NCBI GenBank assembly: GCA_963576725.1
Contig: OY755252.1
Location: 30,708,578-30,772,577 of the forward strand
Source of the DNA: Azorinus chamasolen
Lineage: Eukaryota; Mollusca; Bivalvia; Cardiida; Solecurtidae
Direction of reading: 5' to 3'
DNA length: 64,000 bases
Below are positions 1 through 14,200 of this stretch, one piece after another (positions within the stretch are counted from its first letter, which is position 1; every line of letters starts with the position of its first letter). Under the pieces are notes generated by a model. The model did not search any database, had not been told where the DNA came from, and saw only the letters and a list, made by a program, of their open reading frames with translations. The position numbers and the translations under genes were made by a program.

Positions 1-54
1 TCAACCTGAAGAACCGTTGTTGTATTCTACCACTATACTACAACCATTTAAGTC

Positions 55-281
55 TGTTTTACCCATTCCTTCACATTTGCAAACGTCTTTTCACCCATTT
101 GCAAACAAAGACTCGGATCAGACGGCTCTGTTTGCTTATGAAATTATAATATATCTGACTTTATAGTTTATACCAACTCCAAAATAAATGCTGTATGTAT
201 ACATATGACGTCATAAAAATCGGCTAATAAATAATCATAACTTCATTATTCCTTACATAAATTTTGAGCAGGTAAAGTGTT
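55..281 (+). mobile_element. Family A TTAA-type element, decayed
   Basis: It has the family A words CACATTTGCAAAC, AGACGGCTC, GTTTGCTTATGAAATTATAA and TAATAAATAATCAT, but its ends are worn (TTTTACCC and GGTAAAGTG). Confidence 0.6.
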
Positions 282-568
282 ACGTGACTGTAATCCCGCC
301 TGGTCTACTCTGATTGCAAAGGCATCGCAAAGCGTGCATAAAGAGGGGGGGTACAGAAAGCTTTCTGCGATATTTTCACACTGCATTGCCTATTTCGCTG
401 CCAAATTTTGCCGTATTCAAACTTTGTCGTCTGCTATAATTTTCATGTTTTAATTTTCTGTCCAACGTCCACTCAATATAAGTCTATTGGCTGGTGTTAG
501 AGACAGGTGGCAGCTACAAACGGAATGAGAGCTATGTAGAAATCTGCCAAAGAAGCTTTCTGCCTTTA

Positions 569-779
569 TCCTTACAGTGAAGGACAAGAGTCACTTATAT
601 TCTTTGCAAACAGTGTAGACCAACATTAGATTGCTCATAGAGAAGCCATCTCATCAGGGTCTACATTGTTTGCCATGTTACACTTTTCTTAAAAAACAAA
701 CATCCTAAATATTCACCATAAGCTAACCTGGTTGAATGTTGGAGCAGTCCATTTGAAAATTCAGCGTTGTAAGGGTTAA
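569..779 (+). mobile_element. Family J TTAA-type element
   Basis: CCTTACAGTGAAGGACA at one end and TTCAGCGTTGTAAGGGTTAA at the other. The middle has GCAAACAGTGTAGACC and its partial complement TCTACATTGTTTGC. Confidence 0.65.
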
Positions 780-923
780 AACATGCCTAAATACATGTAT
801 TCACAATAAGCTTGACCTGATTGAAATTTGGAATAGTCCATTTAAAAATTCAGCTTTGTAAGGGTTAGATATTAACCCATTGGTGTACAGTGTCCCTTAA
901 AACAAATATAACCAAAGGAAATA

Positions 924-1116
924 CAGTAAAACCTCTCTATAACGGCCACTAAATTGTGTTAATTAGTTTGTATTTAGGGCAGGTGTCTGCTTAAAGCAAG
1001 GTGAAAGTAAAACAGGACGCTCCTTATAGGAGCGTCCTGTTTTACTTTCACCTTGCTTTAAGCAGCCACCTGGCTTTAACACAAACTACTTTATATTTTA
1101 TAGAGAGGTTTTACTG
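924..1116. mobile_element. Family F palindromic MITE (pogo/Tigger-like)
   Basis: CAGTAAAACCTCTCTATAAC at the left and its complement at the right, flanked by TA. Inner arms (AAAGCAAGGTGAAAGTAAAA and complement) meet at GCTCCTTATAGGAGC. Almost the whole 193 bp is one hairpin. Confidence 0.85.
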
Positions 1117-1350
1117 TAGTTTACAACCAGACCATAGACCTCCTGAAGGAGTAATCTGATCAGGGTCTGTACTGTTAACTGTACCCATATATGTCAATTA
1201 CTTATACTAGCAATTATTTGGTGGGTTATGCCAACTGAGCTGCAAAATAACATCTAGACGGTATTTCCTTAAATAATATGGGAATAAATGGAATTTAAAC
1301 CGCCACATACAATAGAACTTGCCACTTGGCCTAAGCGGTCATTATTTTAT

Positions 1351-1561
1351 CCCTTCACTCCATAAATACGCCTTTCTACGCCTTTGGAAACAGAGTAGAC
1401 CTAGATTAGACGGCTCCTATAGAAATTATATGTAGAACCATATTATATCACAAGCAAACAGAGCAGACCCTGATCAGACGGATCCTATAGGAGCCGTCTG
1501 ATCAGGGTCTACTCTGTTTGCAAAGGCGTAGAAATATGTATGTATATGGCGTAAAGGGTTA
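1351..1561 (-). mobile_element. Family A element, composite of two copies
   Basis: CCCTTCACTCCATAAATACG begins one copy, and a second starts within it. The second has the palindrome GACGGATCCTATAGGAGCCG and ends AAAGGGTTAA. Confidence 0.65.
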
Positions 1562-2174
1562 ATTGGCAAGCCTCTAATTATTTCGCCATAATTGTATTTA
1601 CAATGGCAACTCTCTAATGTGACCACTTAGTAAATACACATGACTGATTTTAAAAACAGGTGGTAGCTTAATTCGGGGCGAACGAAATGCAGAAAGCTCC
1701 TATTTGGAACCCTCTGCATATCTGTCGTCCTGCAGTAAGCTTCCACGTGTACATGTATTTACAACCCATAATAATACTTCTTTTTCATGGCCACATTAGA
1801 CAGGTTTTGCTGTGTTCACGTAATTGTTAAATACAGTCACCGTTGCAGATCGATCGATAGTAATTTCTTCCCGCTAGAGAGTTCGTCCGAATTCTGGAAA
1901 ATCGGTATTTTGTCATGGAAATGCTTCCGTATCGATTTTTCATGCTTTCTGAAAAGACGTATAGCACGGAATTCTGGGAGAAAATTATCGTTTCTGTCTA
2001 ACTGCTTATGGGATAAACGTGTAGGGGAATTATTGGATGGATATATTGAGAAGATAATGGAATGTTTAATACGTTTTGTTTGATAAATACGCTATATCTG
2101 TGATATTGGTAGAGAGCGGATGATTGGATATAAGCACAAGACTATCTAACCTATACAACGAACTTTGTGTCAAC

Positions 2175-2261
2175 ATGGAGGGATACTGGAGACAGATATT
2201 TCAATGGAACCTTCTTGTTATTTTTGTGACAGTGCTGTATGGCGTAAATAACATACATGCA
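2175..2261 (+). CDS. Cysteine-rich gene, coding exon 1 (signal peptide)
   Basis: This exon encodes exactly the 29-residue signal peptide, with no cysteine. It ends GCA and is followed by the strong donor GTGAGT at 2262, phase 0. An ATTGG/TATAAG pair at about 2123-2135 could be the promoter. That would place transcription start between the two ATGs and favour the start at 2175. Confidence 0.7.
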
Positions 2262-5200
2262 GTGAGTATTGGTAACTCATATTACCCAGTATTTATTAAT
2301 GAACTCGTCAATTTGTCAGAGTCCAAGATAAAATGCGTCAATTTAAACATGTTCAAGAATAGCTTTTATTTCTCCACCAAACCCTATACTGTGACAATTC
2401 TTTAGAATCGTCTCTTCGAGACGATTCTAAAAAAAGGTCACAGTGTAGGGTTTTGGTGGAGAAATGACGATTGTAGTATTTGGGTACGCACTTCATCAGA
2501 ATGCTTTTGCCGACATAACCATTGACTAATAATGCATTACCCAGTTGGTCCCTTTGTTCTGTGTTTATTCCAAATTTCAATGTACAGTGAAAACTTAATT
2601 ATTCGAACACTTAAATACGTATTATTGATCTTTAACACAGGTGGTAGCCAAATGCGGGGTGAAAGTCATGCAGAAAGCTCCTCTAGGACCTGCACTCTGC
2701 ATTAAGCACCCACCTGATTACAAAGACATACATTCTTCATTACTGAAATTTCGCAGTATCGAGTTATTTCTGTACCTAATGAATATTCATGGCAAAATAT
2801 AATGATAATGAAATATTGAATGTGGAACGTTGTAGGGCGTTTAGAAAGTAAAGAATAAGATCTTTCAAATTCCTTTAGCAAACACAGAATACTAGGTCTA
2901 CTCTGTTTGCAAATGCGTGAAAAGGCGTTTATATGAAGGAAAGAGTTAAAATCAGACCGTACCTTTCTGAATATTAATTAAGCAAAACGTTTTGTCAAAA
3001 TTTATCACCGTAGATTCCGATATGTATAATTCCAGAAGCAAACAGAGCAGACACATATCAGACGGCTCCAGCAGGACCCGTCTGATCTGGGTCAACTCTG
3101 CAAAAGCGTGAAAAGACATATCTATGAAGCAAATGATTTTATGAGACATTACTAGGTATAAATGGGTAAATCTTTGTCTTAATTGTCTCCCGGCTGCACC
3201 AGCTCAAAGATTCAGAGATGTAATTCAGTGTTTCCCACCCGCACAAGATTGCCTCCTCTCCACCCAGAGGTTAAAATGGGTACCCATGAAGGTCACTAGC
3301 CGATAGTGCGACTGCGTAATCGCACCATAATTATGTTAGCAGTGCTCAATATTGTAGGCGAATGGCTCACTGACCAGGGGAGTATGAATGTAATCGGAAA
3401 CTCATATTAACCCTTTGCCTCATGTATTTTTCATATAAAAATAAAGACAATAAAACGAATATTTATTAGCTGAATTTTATAAAGACTTTAGAACTGAGGA
3501 ATTAATACCATGGTACAGCAGGTTCCATGCTTATAAAACCTTTTAGTTGAGTCCGAGTTCGTTCTCAAGCTTTTGATTGGTCAGATTTGAGTTCACAAGC
3601 TTTTGATTGGTCGGATTTGAGCCAAAGGCTCAAATCTGACCAATCAAAAACTTGATAACGAACTCAGACTCAACTAAAAGTTTTATAAGCATGGACCGAT
3701 CATCTATGTCATTTCATAAACAAACAGAGCAAACCCAGATCAGGCTGCTCCTACTGAGGCCATTTGATCTGGGTCTACTCTGTTTGCAAAGGCGTGAAAA
3801 TGCGTCACTATTTGGAAAAAGGTTCATCCAAACTACATGTATGTGTAGCTGATATATACACAGTAGAACCTGGCTTAAGAGACCATCAAAAAGAGGTCAA
3901 TACTCAAATTATGCGTGGGCAGCTGATAGCTTAATACAGGTTATAGGTAATGCAGAAAGCTCCTACAGTAGATTTCTGCATTACTTTTACCCTGCATTAA
4001 GCAGCCACCTTCTTTTTTAAGAATCATATGTTCAATAAATGAACGGCCACTTAGGGCAGATTCTACTGTATCATAATCTCACTGGATACGTCAGTAACAT
4101 GACGAATATAACAATCTATTTAGTAAAACCACTCTAAAACGGAATACTAGTATAGAGTGGGGGGTTAAATACTTTTAGGCAAGTGACTGCTTAATGCAGG
4201 TTGACAGTCATGCAGAAAGCTCCTAGATCAGCTCTCTGCACGACTTCCTCCATGCATGAAACTGCCACCTGTCTCCAAGATATATATTTATACTAGATCT
4301 AACGCCCAGTTTATCGGGGGTTTACTGTATATACAGTAAAACCCCTCTAATGCGACCACCTTAAAGCGGTATAATTTTGGTTGCTAGATGCAGGTGGTAG
4401 CTGAATGCAGGACAAAAGTAATGCAGAAAGCTCCTGCATTACTTTTGCCCTGCATTAAGCAACCACCTACTTATAAAGACAACCATGTATATTTATTAAG
4501 TGGTCGCATTAGAGGGATTCTACTGTACATTGTCGGAAAACTCGCTGTAACCATCGGACACAGACGAAATTCAGAAGAGACGAAGCGTACTGAAGGGAAA
4601 ATGAACTTATGTTCAAGGTTATCAAACTTCTGAGTCTGAGTCTGAGATCATTCTCAAGTATTTGATTGGTTTATAACATCCGGGTCCTAGTGTTCAAAGA
4701 GATATACCTTTGCCTGCTAAGCCAGACCCCCAACTGTCATTTGCAAACAACATCGGCCCAGATGAGGCGTCCGCTTACTCCGCGTCTCTTCAAAATCCGA
4801 AACGACTGCACATGTATTCACAAGTTGGCGAGCGGAAGTATAGGAACTATGTGTAATGATTATAATTATCTGTCATAAAACTTGCAAATACATGTAGATG
4901 CACTATCGAGTGCTTCCAATTATCTTTTAGATTTTCTTTCATTTATTAACAAATAAATGCTAATAAAGGACATAACTTATATTCTGTTCATCTTTTCGTA
5001 TAAATCAGTAAACACCAAACTTTATTCACATATTCATATCATTAAAACAATGTTTACAGCCCACGTTCCACAGTGTATTTATATACACAGCTTTATTTAT
5101 CGGGATCTGGATACTACAAAATTTCTAGAAACCGCCACCCTTTAACTGAAAATTTCGTCGTTTTTTACGGAAATAAACGGATATGTTCGGCTTAGTTCCG

Positions 5201-8200
5201 ACTGACTCCAAATCACAACAATACCATAAATATCAATAATAAAGTAGTTCATAACAATGACTTTCACGGGACAGGCAAAGGCAAAATGTGAAACGGAACG
5301 TCTGACCTTCGTCGTATTGAATACCTACGGTGTGCAGAATTGTTTTTTCCGTGAATTGCGGATGCGTTTCCGCTGTTTTCCGTAGCAAACACATTTTGTC
5401 ATCAGCTTTTGTTATATTGAACGCCATTCTGCCATGCTAATTGCTAAATACAAAATGCGAAATGCTTTTTGCCAAATGTGTAAATTGCTAGGGAATATTC
5501 CAAATGATGGATGTTTGCGAAGTGCAAAATGCTTAAGCCTATTACTTAATGCATGTTTGGACTACTGATATTGAACAGCGCTATTTTTAAAGTGACTGTA
5601 CATTTGCTAAATGCATGTTTATTTACATTAAAGTTTATTGCTTACTACACTACTAAATTAAAAATGGCGCTGTTCAATGCTAGTAGTGCAAACATGCATT
5701 AAGCAATAAGCATTTTGCATTTGTCATTTACATCTATCATTTGGAACATTCCGGTTCTTTCACTAGCAATTTCCACAATTTGCATTTAGCATTTAGGAAA
5801 TAGCATGGCAGAAAGGCGTTCCATAAATGTTAGGCAAAGTTTTAGCAAGAATACACTTTAGCCCTTATCCCGCTGTGAAAAAAAGTCTACTCAAATTGAA
5901 TCCTAGTGCAATATTGACTAGGCCTACTTCCGTTCGATCAAGCTTTGAAAAACGTTTGACCGAGTGTCAAACAGTATGGATCCTGATGAAACGCCGAGCT
6001 ACTCGTCGTCCCATCTGTATCCAAACTGTTTGCGAATGCGAGTCCGGAGAGTAGTTAAAATTGTTGCTTTGTTATAAACACTTTAAAATATATATTTACA
6101 CATTAATTTTCAGCAGGAAAAGGCCGAATGTAAGTCTAATGCTCACGTGTGTACGACGATCCTCAAATATCCGGATGGGAGCGAGTTTGACGAGGGACCC
6201 TACTGCAAATGCAGCGGCTGCAGTTCTAAGTGGATTCCAGGGGACTACAAATCTCTTTCCTGGCCTCATCACGAGAGAGGTTAAACACTAAATGTCATTT
6301 CCTTTACCTGATATAGACCCCTTATAAAGCCCTTTGCAAACAGAGTAGACTAGATCATACGACTCATGCCGACAGGGTTTGATCTGTGTCCTTGTAGAGT
6401 CATTTAGATATGGGTATGTGCCCTGCGTCATAGTTATGTGTTAACTTGTTTCAAATTACAATATGAGTTAATTAGGGCCCCTATACTAATCAGCTTGTCC
6501 GTCCGTCCGTCCGTCCGCCCGTCTGTCCGCTTTTGGTTTCCGCATAATATCTCCTTAAGGAATTGTCCAATTTTCACCAAACTTACTCAGTGTAAATTTA
6601 CACTGCAATCTTTTGGTAAATTACGGGCATTTTCACTTAGGCTGCTGTAATCTGATTGGTTTCTGCACAATATCTCCTCAAGGAATGGTCCAATTATCAC
6701 CAGTGTACTCGATATCCAAGTACCTCGCATGGGTTCTGTGTTTGGAAATTTCCGCGCATTTTTTCGGAAATTTATGGGCATTTTCACTTGGGCTGCTGCA
6801 ATCTGATTAGCTGATAGGTTTCCGCGCAATATATCCTCAAGGAATGGTTCAATTTTCACCAAACTTGCTCAATGTACTCGATATCCAAATACGTCGCATG
6901 GGTTCTGTGTTCGGCAATTTCCACGTATTTTTCGGAAAATTACGAGCATTTTCACTTACTAATAGGCTGCTGCAATCTGATTAGCTGATAGGTTTCCGCG
7001 CAATATCTCCTCGAGGAATGGTTCATTTTTCACTAACCTTGCTCAGTGTACTTGGTATCCAATTACCTTGCATGGGTTCTGTGTTAGGCAATTTCGACGC
7101 AATTTTTAAAAGTATGCCTTTTCACTTAGGCTGCTGCAATCGGATTAGCTGGTTGATTTCCGTGCAATATCTCGTCAAGGAATGGTCAAATTGTCACCAA
7201 ACTTACTCGGTGTACTTGATATCAAATTACCTTACATGGGTTCTGTGTTAGGCAATTTCCACGCATTTGTTTTACATAATTATTATGGCCTTTTTCACTT
7301 AGGCTGTTGCATTCTGACTAGTTGATTGGTTTCCGCGCAATATCTCCTCAAGGAATAGTTCAGTTTTCACCAAACTTGCAGTGTACTTGACAACAAGTAC
7401 CTTGCATTGGTTTTGTGTTCCACAATTTCTGTGCAGTATTTAGCTCAACAGAGCACAAAGTGCCCATGGTAAGCTTTTGCGATCGCCTGATGTCCGTCGT
7501 CCGTCGTCGTGCGTCGTGCGTCGTCCCGCGTCAACAATATGGACCTTTAAAAATCTTCTTCTCTGAAACTACAGGGTTCTCAGCTTTCATCTTTGGCACA
7601 TAGCATCATATGTAGGTCCTCTACAAAATTAATTTGTATAAATTGTGCCCCTGGGGTCAATATTGGCCACACCCCAGGGATTCAAACATGTAGTAAAACT
7701 TTGAAAATCTTCTCCTCTGAAACTGGAATGTTCTCAACTTTATTATTATACTGCAAAGTAAAATCCTCGATTTTGATTGGTCAATTAGCCATGTATAAAA
7801 GCCGTGTGTGTATCCCTCTAAATTCTGATGTATATACGGAGTCATGAGCAACAATGGAATTTCCCCCGTCGAGGGCCTCACTTCATTGCTACAATAAAAT
7901 AAAAATGGCCGACCAGCTTTACTTCGTCGATTCGATCCAAACAACCGCTCTCAAACGAAATAACAAGAGTTTGGGCGGAACAAAGTTATCCATTGAGAAA
8001 CATTTTTGTTATAGTTGTTGTATAACAATGCAAATGAACCCGATACTTGGCGATGGTCTTATTCTGCTCTGATGCTGAAGATGTTGTCAAAGTGCTTGTG
8101 CAAGTACTGATTAGGCCCTAAACACCCACTTTTACAAAGACAATCCACACCCAATTCGATTCAGATTTTATTTATGCACATGCACAGCAAACGTACCTGT

Positions 8201-11200
8201 AAATTGCAGTCTAGCCGCTCCTTCCAACGCCCATTTTTGAATATTATAAAACCGTCACTTTGACGTCATCCAAATGACGTCGGAATAGCGCCAATTACTC
8301 TATAAAGTTTAACTGTTCTCATGCTGAAAAATAGTGTCTGCTTAACCGCTGATATGCTGGAAGTTTTACTAACGTCTGATTCTTTCAATCTTTTGAGAAA
8401 CTAATGCACTTGGAAGACCCCTTTCTATCCACAAAATGAGCTGGCTATTATAAATTACATATATTATAAGCCCTTACCTTACAGTATGAGGCCCCTGAGG
8501 GGAAGCAAAACGACGCCTAAATTAACAACGCTAATTAACTGCTACAAATATTAAACTTTGCAGTATAATAAAATCGTTATACAGATCATTGGCGGGATAT
8601 CTGACTTTTCATTCCCTGCTGAGGAAAATACATGTAGCCCTCGCCTAACGGCTCGGGCAACATGAATTTCCTCAGCAGGAAAGAAAAAGTCAGATACCCC
8701 GCCAATGATCTGTATAACTAATAATATTTGGCACATAGCATCATGTTCAGATCCTCTACAAAAGTTATATAAATTATGCCCCCAGGGTCAAAATTGACCC
8801 CGCCCAGGGATGGCCAGTTTTCTATAGAAACATATAGTGAAAACTTTGAAAATCATCTCCTGAAACTGGAAGGTTCTCAGCTTTCATATTTGGCACATAT
8901 CATAATGTTCAGGTCCTCTAAAAAGTTATATAAATTAAGGCCCTGGGGTCAAACATGGCCCGCCCCAGGGATGCCCAGTTTTCTATAGAAACATATAGTG
9001 GACACTTTGAAAAAATTCTCCTCTGATTGTCTGGTGGGCGATATCAGGGCCATCCTGGCCCTCTTGTTTGAAAATTATGGGCATTTTTACTTATGCGACT
9101 GCACTCTTATTAGCCGATTTTTTAATACCCTGATGTAATTGTCCACTTTTCATCAACTTTGTTCGGTGTACCAGATACCCAAGTACCCCGCATGGGTTAT
9201 GTGTTTTGCAATTTCCGGCCCTTTGTTTTAAAACATTACAGGCATTTTCACTTAGGCTGCTGCAATCGGATCAGCCGATTGGTTTCCGTGCAATATCTAC
9301 TGAAGGAATGGTCCAATTTTCACCAAACTTGCTCAGTGTACTTGATATCCAATTACCTCGTATGAGTTTTGTGGTTGGCATGTTCTGCATAATTTTATAT
9401 TTATTGATGATGGTACAATCTGGTTGGCTGATTGTTTCTGTGGCATATCTTCTGAAAGATAATGATTGGTCCGATTTCTATCAAATTTACTCACTACATG
9501 TATATGCTTATTATTCATATACCTAGCAAAGAGTACCCAGTTAAGCAAATTAAATGCACATTTCATTATGCTGCTGCAGTTCTGCATTAGGAAAAGCAAG
9601 CTTATAATATGCAGGCGTATGCGATACCTGCTACGCGGGTGGGGGCCTTCCTCGACATTAATAGTTCGGTTGTTCTACCATAACTATTCATCTGCTATAG
9701 GTTTAATTGTCCCATTCATTTTCTAAAAATTGGCCCACAATGTTGATACTGAAACGTGGTCATTAACACTGAGACAGTGTCAATAACTTGATCATTAATA
9801 CTTAAACTGTGCCATTAACTAGATCATTAGTACTGAAACGTAGTCATTGATACTGAAATATGATCATTAACATCAAAACGGTGTCATTAACTTGATAACT
9901 TCTACTGACACTGGGTCATTAACTGGATCAATGATACTGACACGTTGTCATTAACGCTGTGACTGGGTCATTTACTTGATCTTTAATTTTGAAACTGGGT
10001 CTTTAACTTGACCACTACTACTAAAACGTAATCATGTTTACTAAAATCAGGTCATTTACTAGACCATTAATACTAAGACTGCATAATTAACTGGATCATT
10101 AATACTGAGACTGCCTCATTAATTGGATCATTAATACTGAGACTGCCTCATTAACTGGATCATTAATACTGAGACTGGCTCATTAATTGGATCATTAATA
10201 CTGAGACTGGCTCATTAATTGAATCATTAATACTGAGACTGCCTCATTAACTGGATCATTAATACTGAGACTGCCTCATTAACTGGATCATTAATACTGA
10301 TACTGGCTCATTAACTGGATCATTAATACTGAGACTGCCTCATTAACTGGATCATTAATACTGAGACTGTCTCATTAACTGGATCATTAATACTGAGACT
10401 GGCTCATTAACTGGGACATTAATACTGAGACTGGCTCAATAACTGGATCATAAATACTGAGACTAGCTCATCAACGGGGACATTAATACTGAGACTGGCT
10501 CAATAACTGGATCATTATATTTCCGTTTGTATTTTAACTGGATTATTAATACTGAGACTGAGTCATTAACTGGTTCACTGATACTGAAACTTAGAATTTT
10601 GGAATTTTAACATTGACAAGACTATTTGTCTTTTTCTGATTCAAGAAGCTTGCTATCAAAGGGTATTCTGCTATTTTTTTCCATTTCTATAAAGTATCGA
10701 CATTTCAAACCACATTTCTAGCACAAGTATACATGCAATTAAATAACCACGCCGTTTAATATTAATTATGAGAGACTAACGTATAAAGTATTGTATTTAC
10801 AGCTGATAAAATAGTTCAGTACAAATTCTGCATTCCCATAATTCCAAACCGTGAGTGTGACGCTGATGACCCCGGCGTTCCAGCCGTGATAATGAGCACG
10901 GAAACAGGCGAGTGGGCACCACACATACGGGAGGCCCGGTGCGCATGCCCGAACCATAGATATCAACTCCTGGCCTGGTACAGGTATCCTCTTCATCGCT
11001 ATGACAACAGTACAGGACTCTGGATCTACGAGTATTACTGTGAAAAGGTGAGTATTACTGAGAAAAAGTGAGTACCACTGTGAAAAGATGAGTATTACTG
11101 TGAAAAGGTGAGTATAACTGTGAAAAGGTGAGCATTACTGTGAAAAGGTGAGAAATAGAGCATTACTGTGAAAAGGTGAGTAATACTATGAACATGTGAA

Positions 11201-14200
11201 AAAAATGTGAGTATTACTGTGAAAGGGTGAGTATAACTGTGAAAAGATGAGTATAACTGTGAAAAAAGTGAGTATTACTGTGAAAGGGTGAATATTACCG
11301 TGAAAAGGTGAGTATTACTGTGAAAACTGTGAAAAAGATAGTATTACTGTGAAAAGGTGAGTATTGCTTGAAAGGTAGAGTATTACTGTGAAAAAGTGAG
11401 TATTACTGTGAAAACGTGAGCATTACTGTGAAAATGTGATTAAGAAACAATATACCCTGCTTTAATCATTTACTCGATATGGACGCTTTTGGACTCGTTT
11501 TCACTCGTTAACCGTCTGACGAGAGTCTATCCTGTTTGCTTATGGAATGATACAGATCAGATTCTACAGATTCTACCTTGGCCAAAACTGTTTGTGCCAT
11601 TATATAATCTAAATCAGTTAATATTACATACAAACATTTTACATGAATATTCACAGAGTAAAATAGTATTAACTACTGATTAGATATTTAAATGACGATT
11701 ATCATGGCAGACTCCAAGCATTGTGGATGCAATTTGGTTAATGCTCTTATATTAATGTATTATGTAAAACAAGTAAAACCACTGTTGTGACCATTAGTAT
11801 AATTATAATCAGTTGACAACTGATATTGGTCTACAGAGATGTCAACTGGTGTTGCAGCAAGCAAGGGGTTAAACATACGAGTTTTAAAAATTATTTGGCA
11901 AAATTCGTAGACATAATTATTTATTTACAAACTATTTGGCAAAGTTCGTTGAAACATTTATTCAAATATTATTTGGTGAGGTTCGTAGATATTTTTTAAA
12001 AAAATCATAAAAAAAATCAGTTCTATATATTTATTATACAACTGTAATTAATATTAGTACAGTTGGCAGTCTATGTACAGAAGAACCTGTCTTAATCGAG
12101 TATCAAAAAGAAGTATAATTATCGGTCTGTAAGACAGGTGGTAGCTTAGTGCAGGCCAACATGAATAAAGAAAGCTTCCACAGGAGCTTTCTGCATTAAG
12201 TTTGCCCTGCGTTAAGCAACCACCTACTTTTTAAGATCCCTATGTTCAATAAATGAATGGCCGCCTAAAACATGTTCTACTGAATATCTAGGGTACGAAT
12301 TCAACTGAGAGTTGTTTTGTTGACAAACAATAAGCACTTTCATGACTTCAACAACATCAAAAAGCTGCCATCTATGCATATAAGTTTTCTTGAGATTGCA
12401 ACCAGACACCATTATCTGTGTCTATCAACATAAATTACTAGCTTGCAAGTCATATAAAATCGATAAAAGGTTTGCCATGATACTTTGAAACCTTCCTCTG
12501 GTGATTGCAAAGCAATTGAGTCGTCTGTATATGCATATATAATTAAAAAAGAGCAAGAAAAATACAAGTGAAAGGTTCTGCCCTTGTCTTAATATCTTAC
12601 TACATATGCAGTCAAAGACTTAACCCTTCTCTTGCTGAATTTTAAAATAGATTTCTCCTTCTTTACCCATGCCCTGTTGTATAATTACATATATCGTCAC
12701 TGTGTACAAGTATTTCGCTGTGCAATCACTGCTGTGGAGTGCACTGGTTGCACAATCAAATTGTAAATAGCGCAGACCCTGATGAGACAGCTCCTGTAGG
12801 AGCTGTCTCATCAGGGTCTTCACTATTTACAGGTAGGTATATTGACGTGAATAGCAAGCGAAGAGTTAATACATAAACCCTTTACTCTATGAATATTCAT
12901 GTAAGAAATAATGACATCATGGTTATGAATTAGATTCATTTTTAAAATATATAACAATATTCGTTGTTATAACAAGGACACATGAATGTTTGGCCATGGA
13001 AGAAACTGTAAAATCATATCTATATTGTTTCATAGCAAACAGAGCAGATCCTTATCAGACGGCTCCTTCAGGAGCCGTCTGATCTGGGTCTACTCTGTTT
13101 GCAAAGGCGTAGAAAGGCGTATTTATGGAGTAAAGGGTTAATTGTTAAGACCTATAACCAATCTCTACAATGAAATACGTTCCTTTCTTAACATCTACAA
13201 ATATACACAAGAGGGTTTTATTTTTGTACATTATTTGTATTTGAACTATTCAAATAGGGTACCTTCCAGCTGTTTTGCGGTAGTTCGGTAGTTCTACCAG
13301 GATGTTCTTCTATGCACGAAACACGACAATTTGTTCCATGCACATAGGAACTTCTGGGGTCTTCCTCCACCTGTAATTAGCTGGACAACGTGATGTGACT
13401 GAAACACTGTTAAAGCGACGTAAAACCCGATAAGAACCAAACCAAGCCATTCAGGGTATGATGAGACAGTCCTAAAGTCGTTTCAATTATTTTTGAAGAT
13501 ATGGATACACTATTAGATAACACATTTGACGGAGAATCAACTTAGCCTCAAGAAGACTTTCTTCATATTCGTGTATTGGTTTAGATACTTGCTTAGCCCC
13601 TCCCTTCATATAAACGCCTGTTCACGCATTTGCAAACAGAGTAGACCAAGATCCTATAGGAGCCGTCTGATCAGGGTCTGCTCTGTTTGTTTATGGTATA
13701 TATTATGTCATTATAAAACAGCCAATGAATATTAATGTTGTCATTATTTCTTACATAAATATTGAACAGGGAAAGAATTAAGCATTTCAGTTTCTAATTC
13801 TGCGTGTAACCCATAGGATTCTGACTTCTTTACAAAGCGAAATAGTCTGTCATCATTTGATAGTATGTTCTTTTAGTATGAAGATGTAGAATTCAGAGCT
13901 ACAGATAACGGTGCGTATTCAAATTCTAAAATCGTCATTTCTCCACCAAACCCTATACATTTGTTGTATTGTGATCACTCTTTAGAATCGTCTCGAAGAG
14001 ACGATTCTAATGAGTGGTCAGAACATAGGGTTTGATGGAGAAATAAAGAAGTTATACTTGAAAAATATTTTAGTTTACGCATCTTATCTGGAGCTCTGTG
14101 TATATAATCTGCGAGGTAATGATAAACTGCATGTACATGTACATTCGTTTCCCACATTCAACGGGTTAATATTATTTGCTTGTTTTGTTTCGCACAGCCT

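Larger units (their letters stand above)
2262..6113 (+). other. Intron 1 of the cysteine-rich gene, filled with MITEs
   Basis: This 3.85-kb intron holds element families A, F/G, H, I, K and L, listed separately. About 4690-5400 has no recognisable repeat and no credible exon on either strand. Confidence 0.6.
7443..9062 (+). mobile_element. Helitron-like element inserted in the tandem array
   Basis: It begins near GAGCACAAAGTGCCC with a GTCCGTCGTC-rich stretch (7491-7532) and carries about 150-bp units (GAAACTGGAAGGTTCTCAGC, TTGGCACATAGCATCATG, CCCAGGGATGCCCAG). It ends in a hairpin AGGGCCATCCTGGCCCT followed by CTTG. The flanking 168-bp array resumes exactly where it stopped, with no target duplication seen, as for Helitrons. 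CTTG is not the textbook CTRR end. Confidence 0.5.

Noticed and set aside
1787..2083. 98-codon open frame upstream of the cysteine-rich gene
   Set aside because: It has no protein-like features and could be 5' untranslated or promoter sequence.
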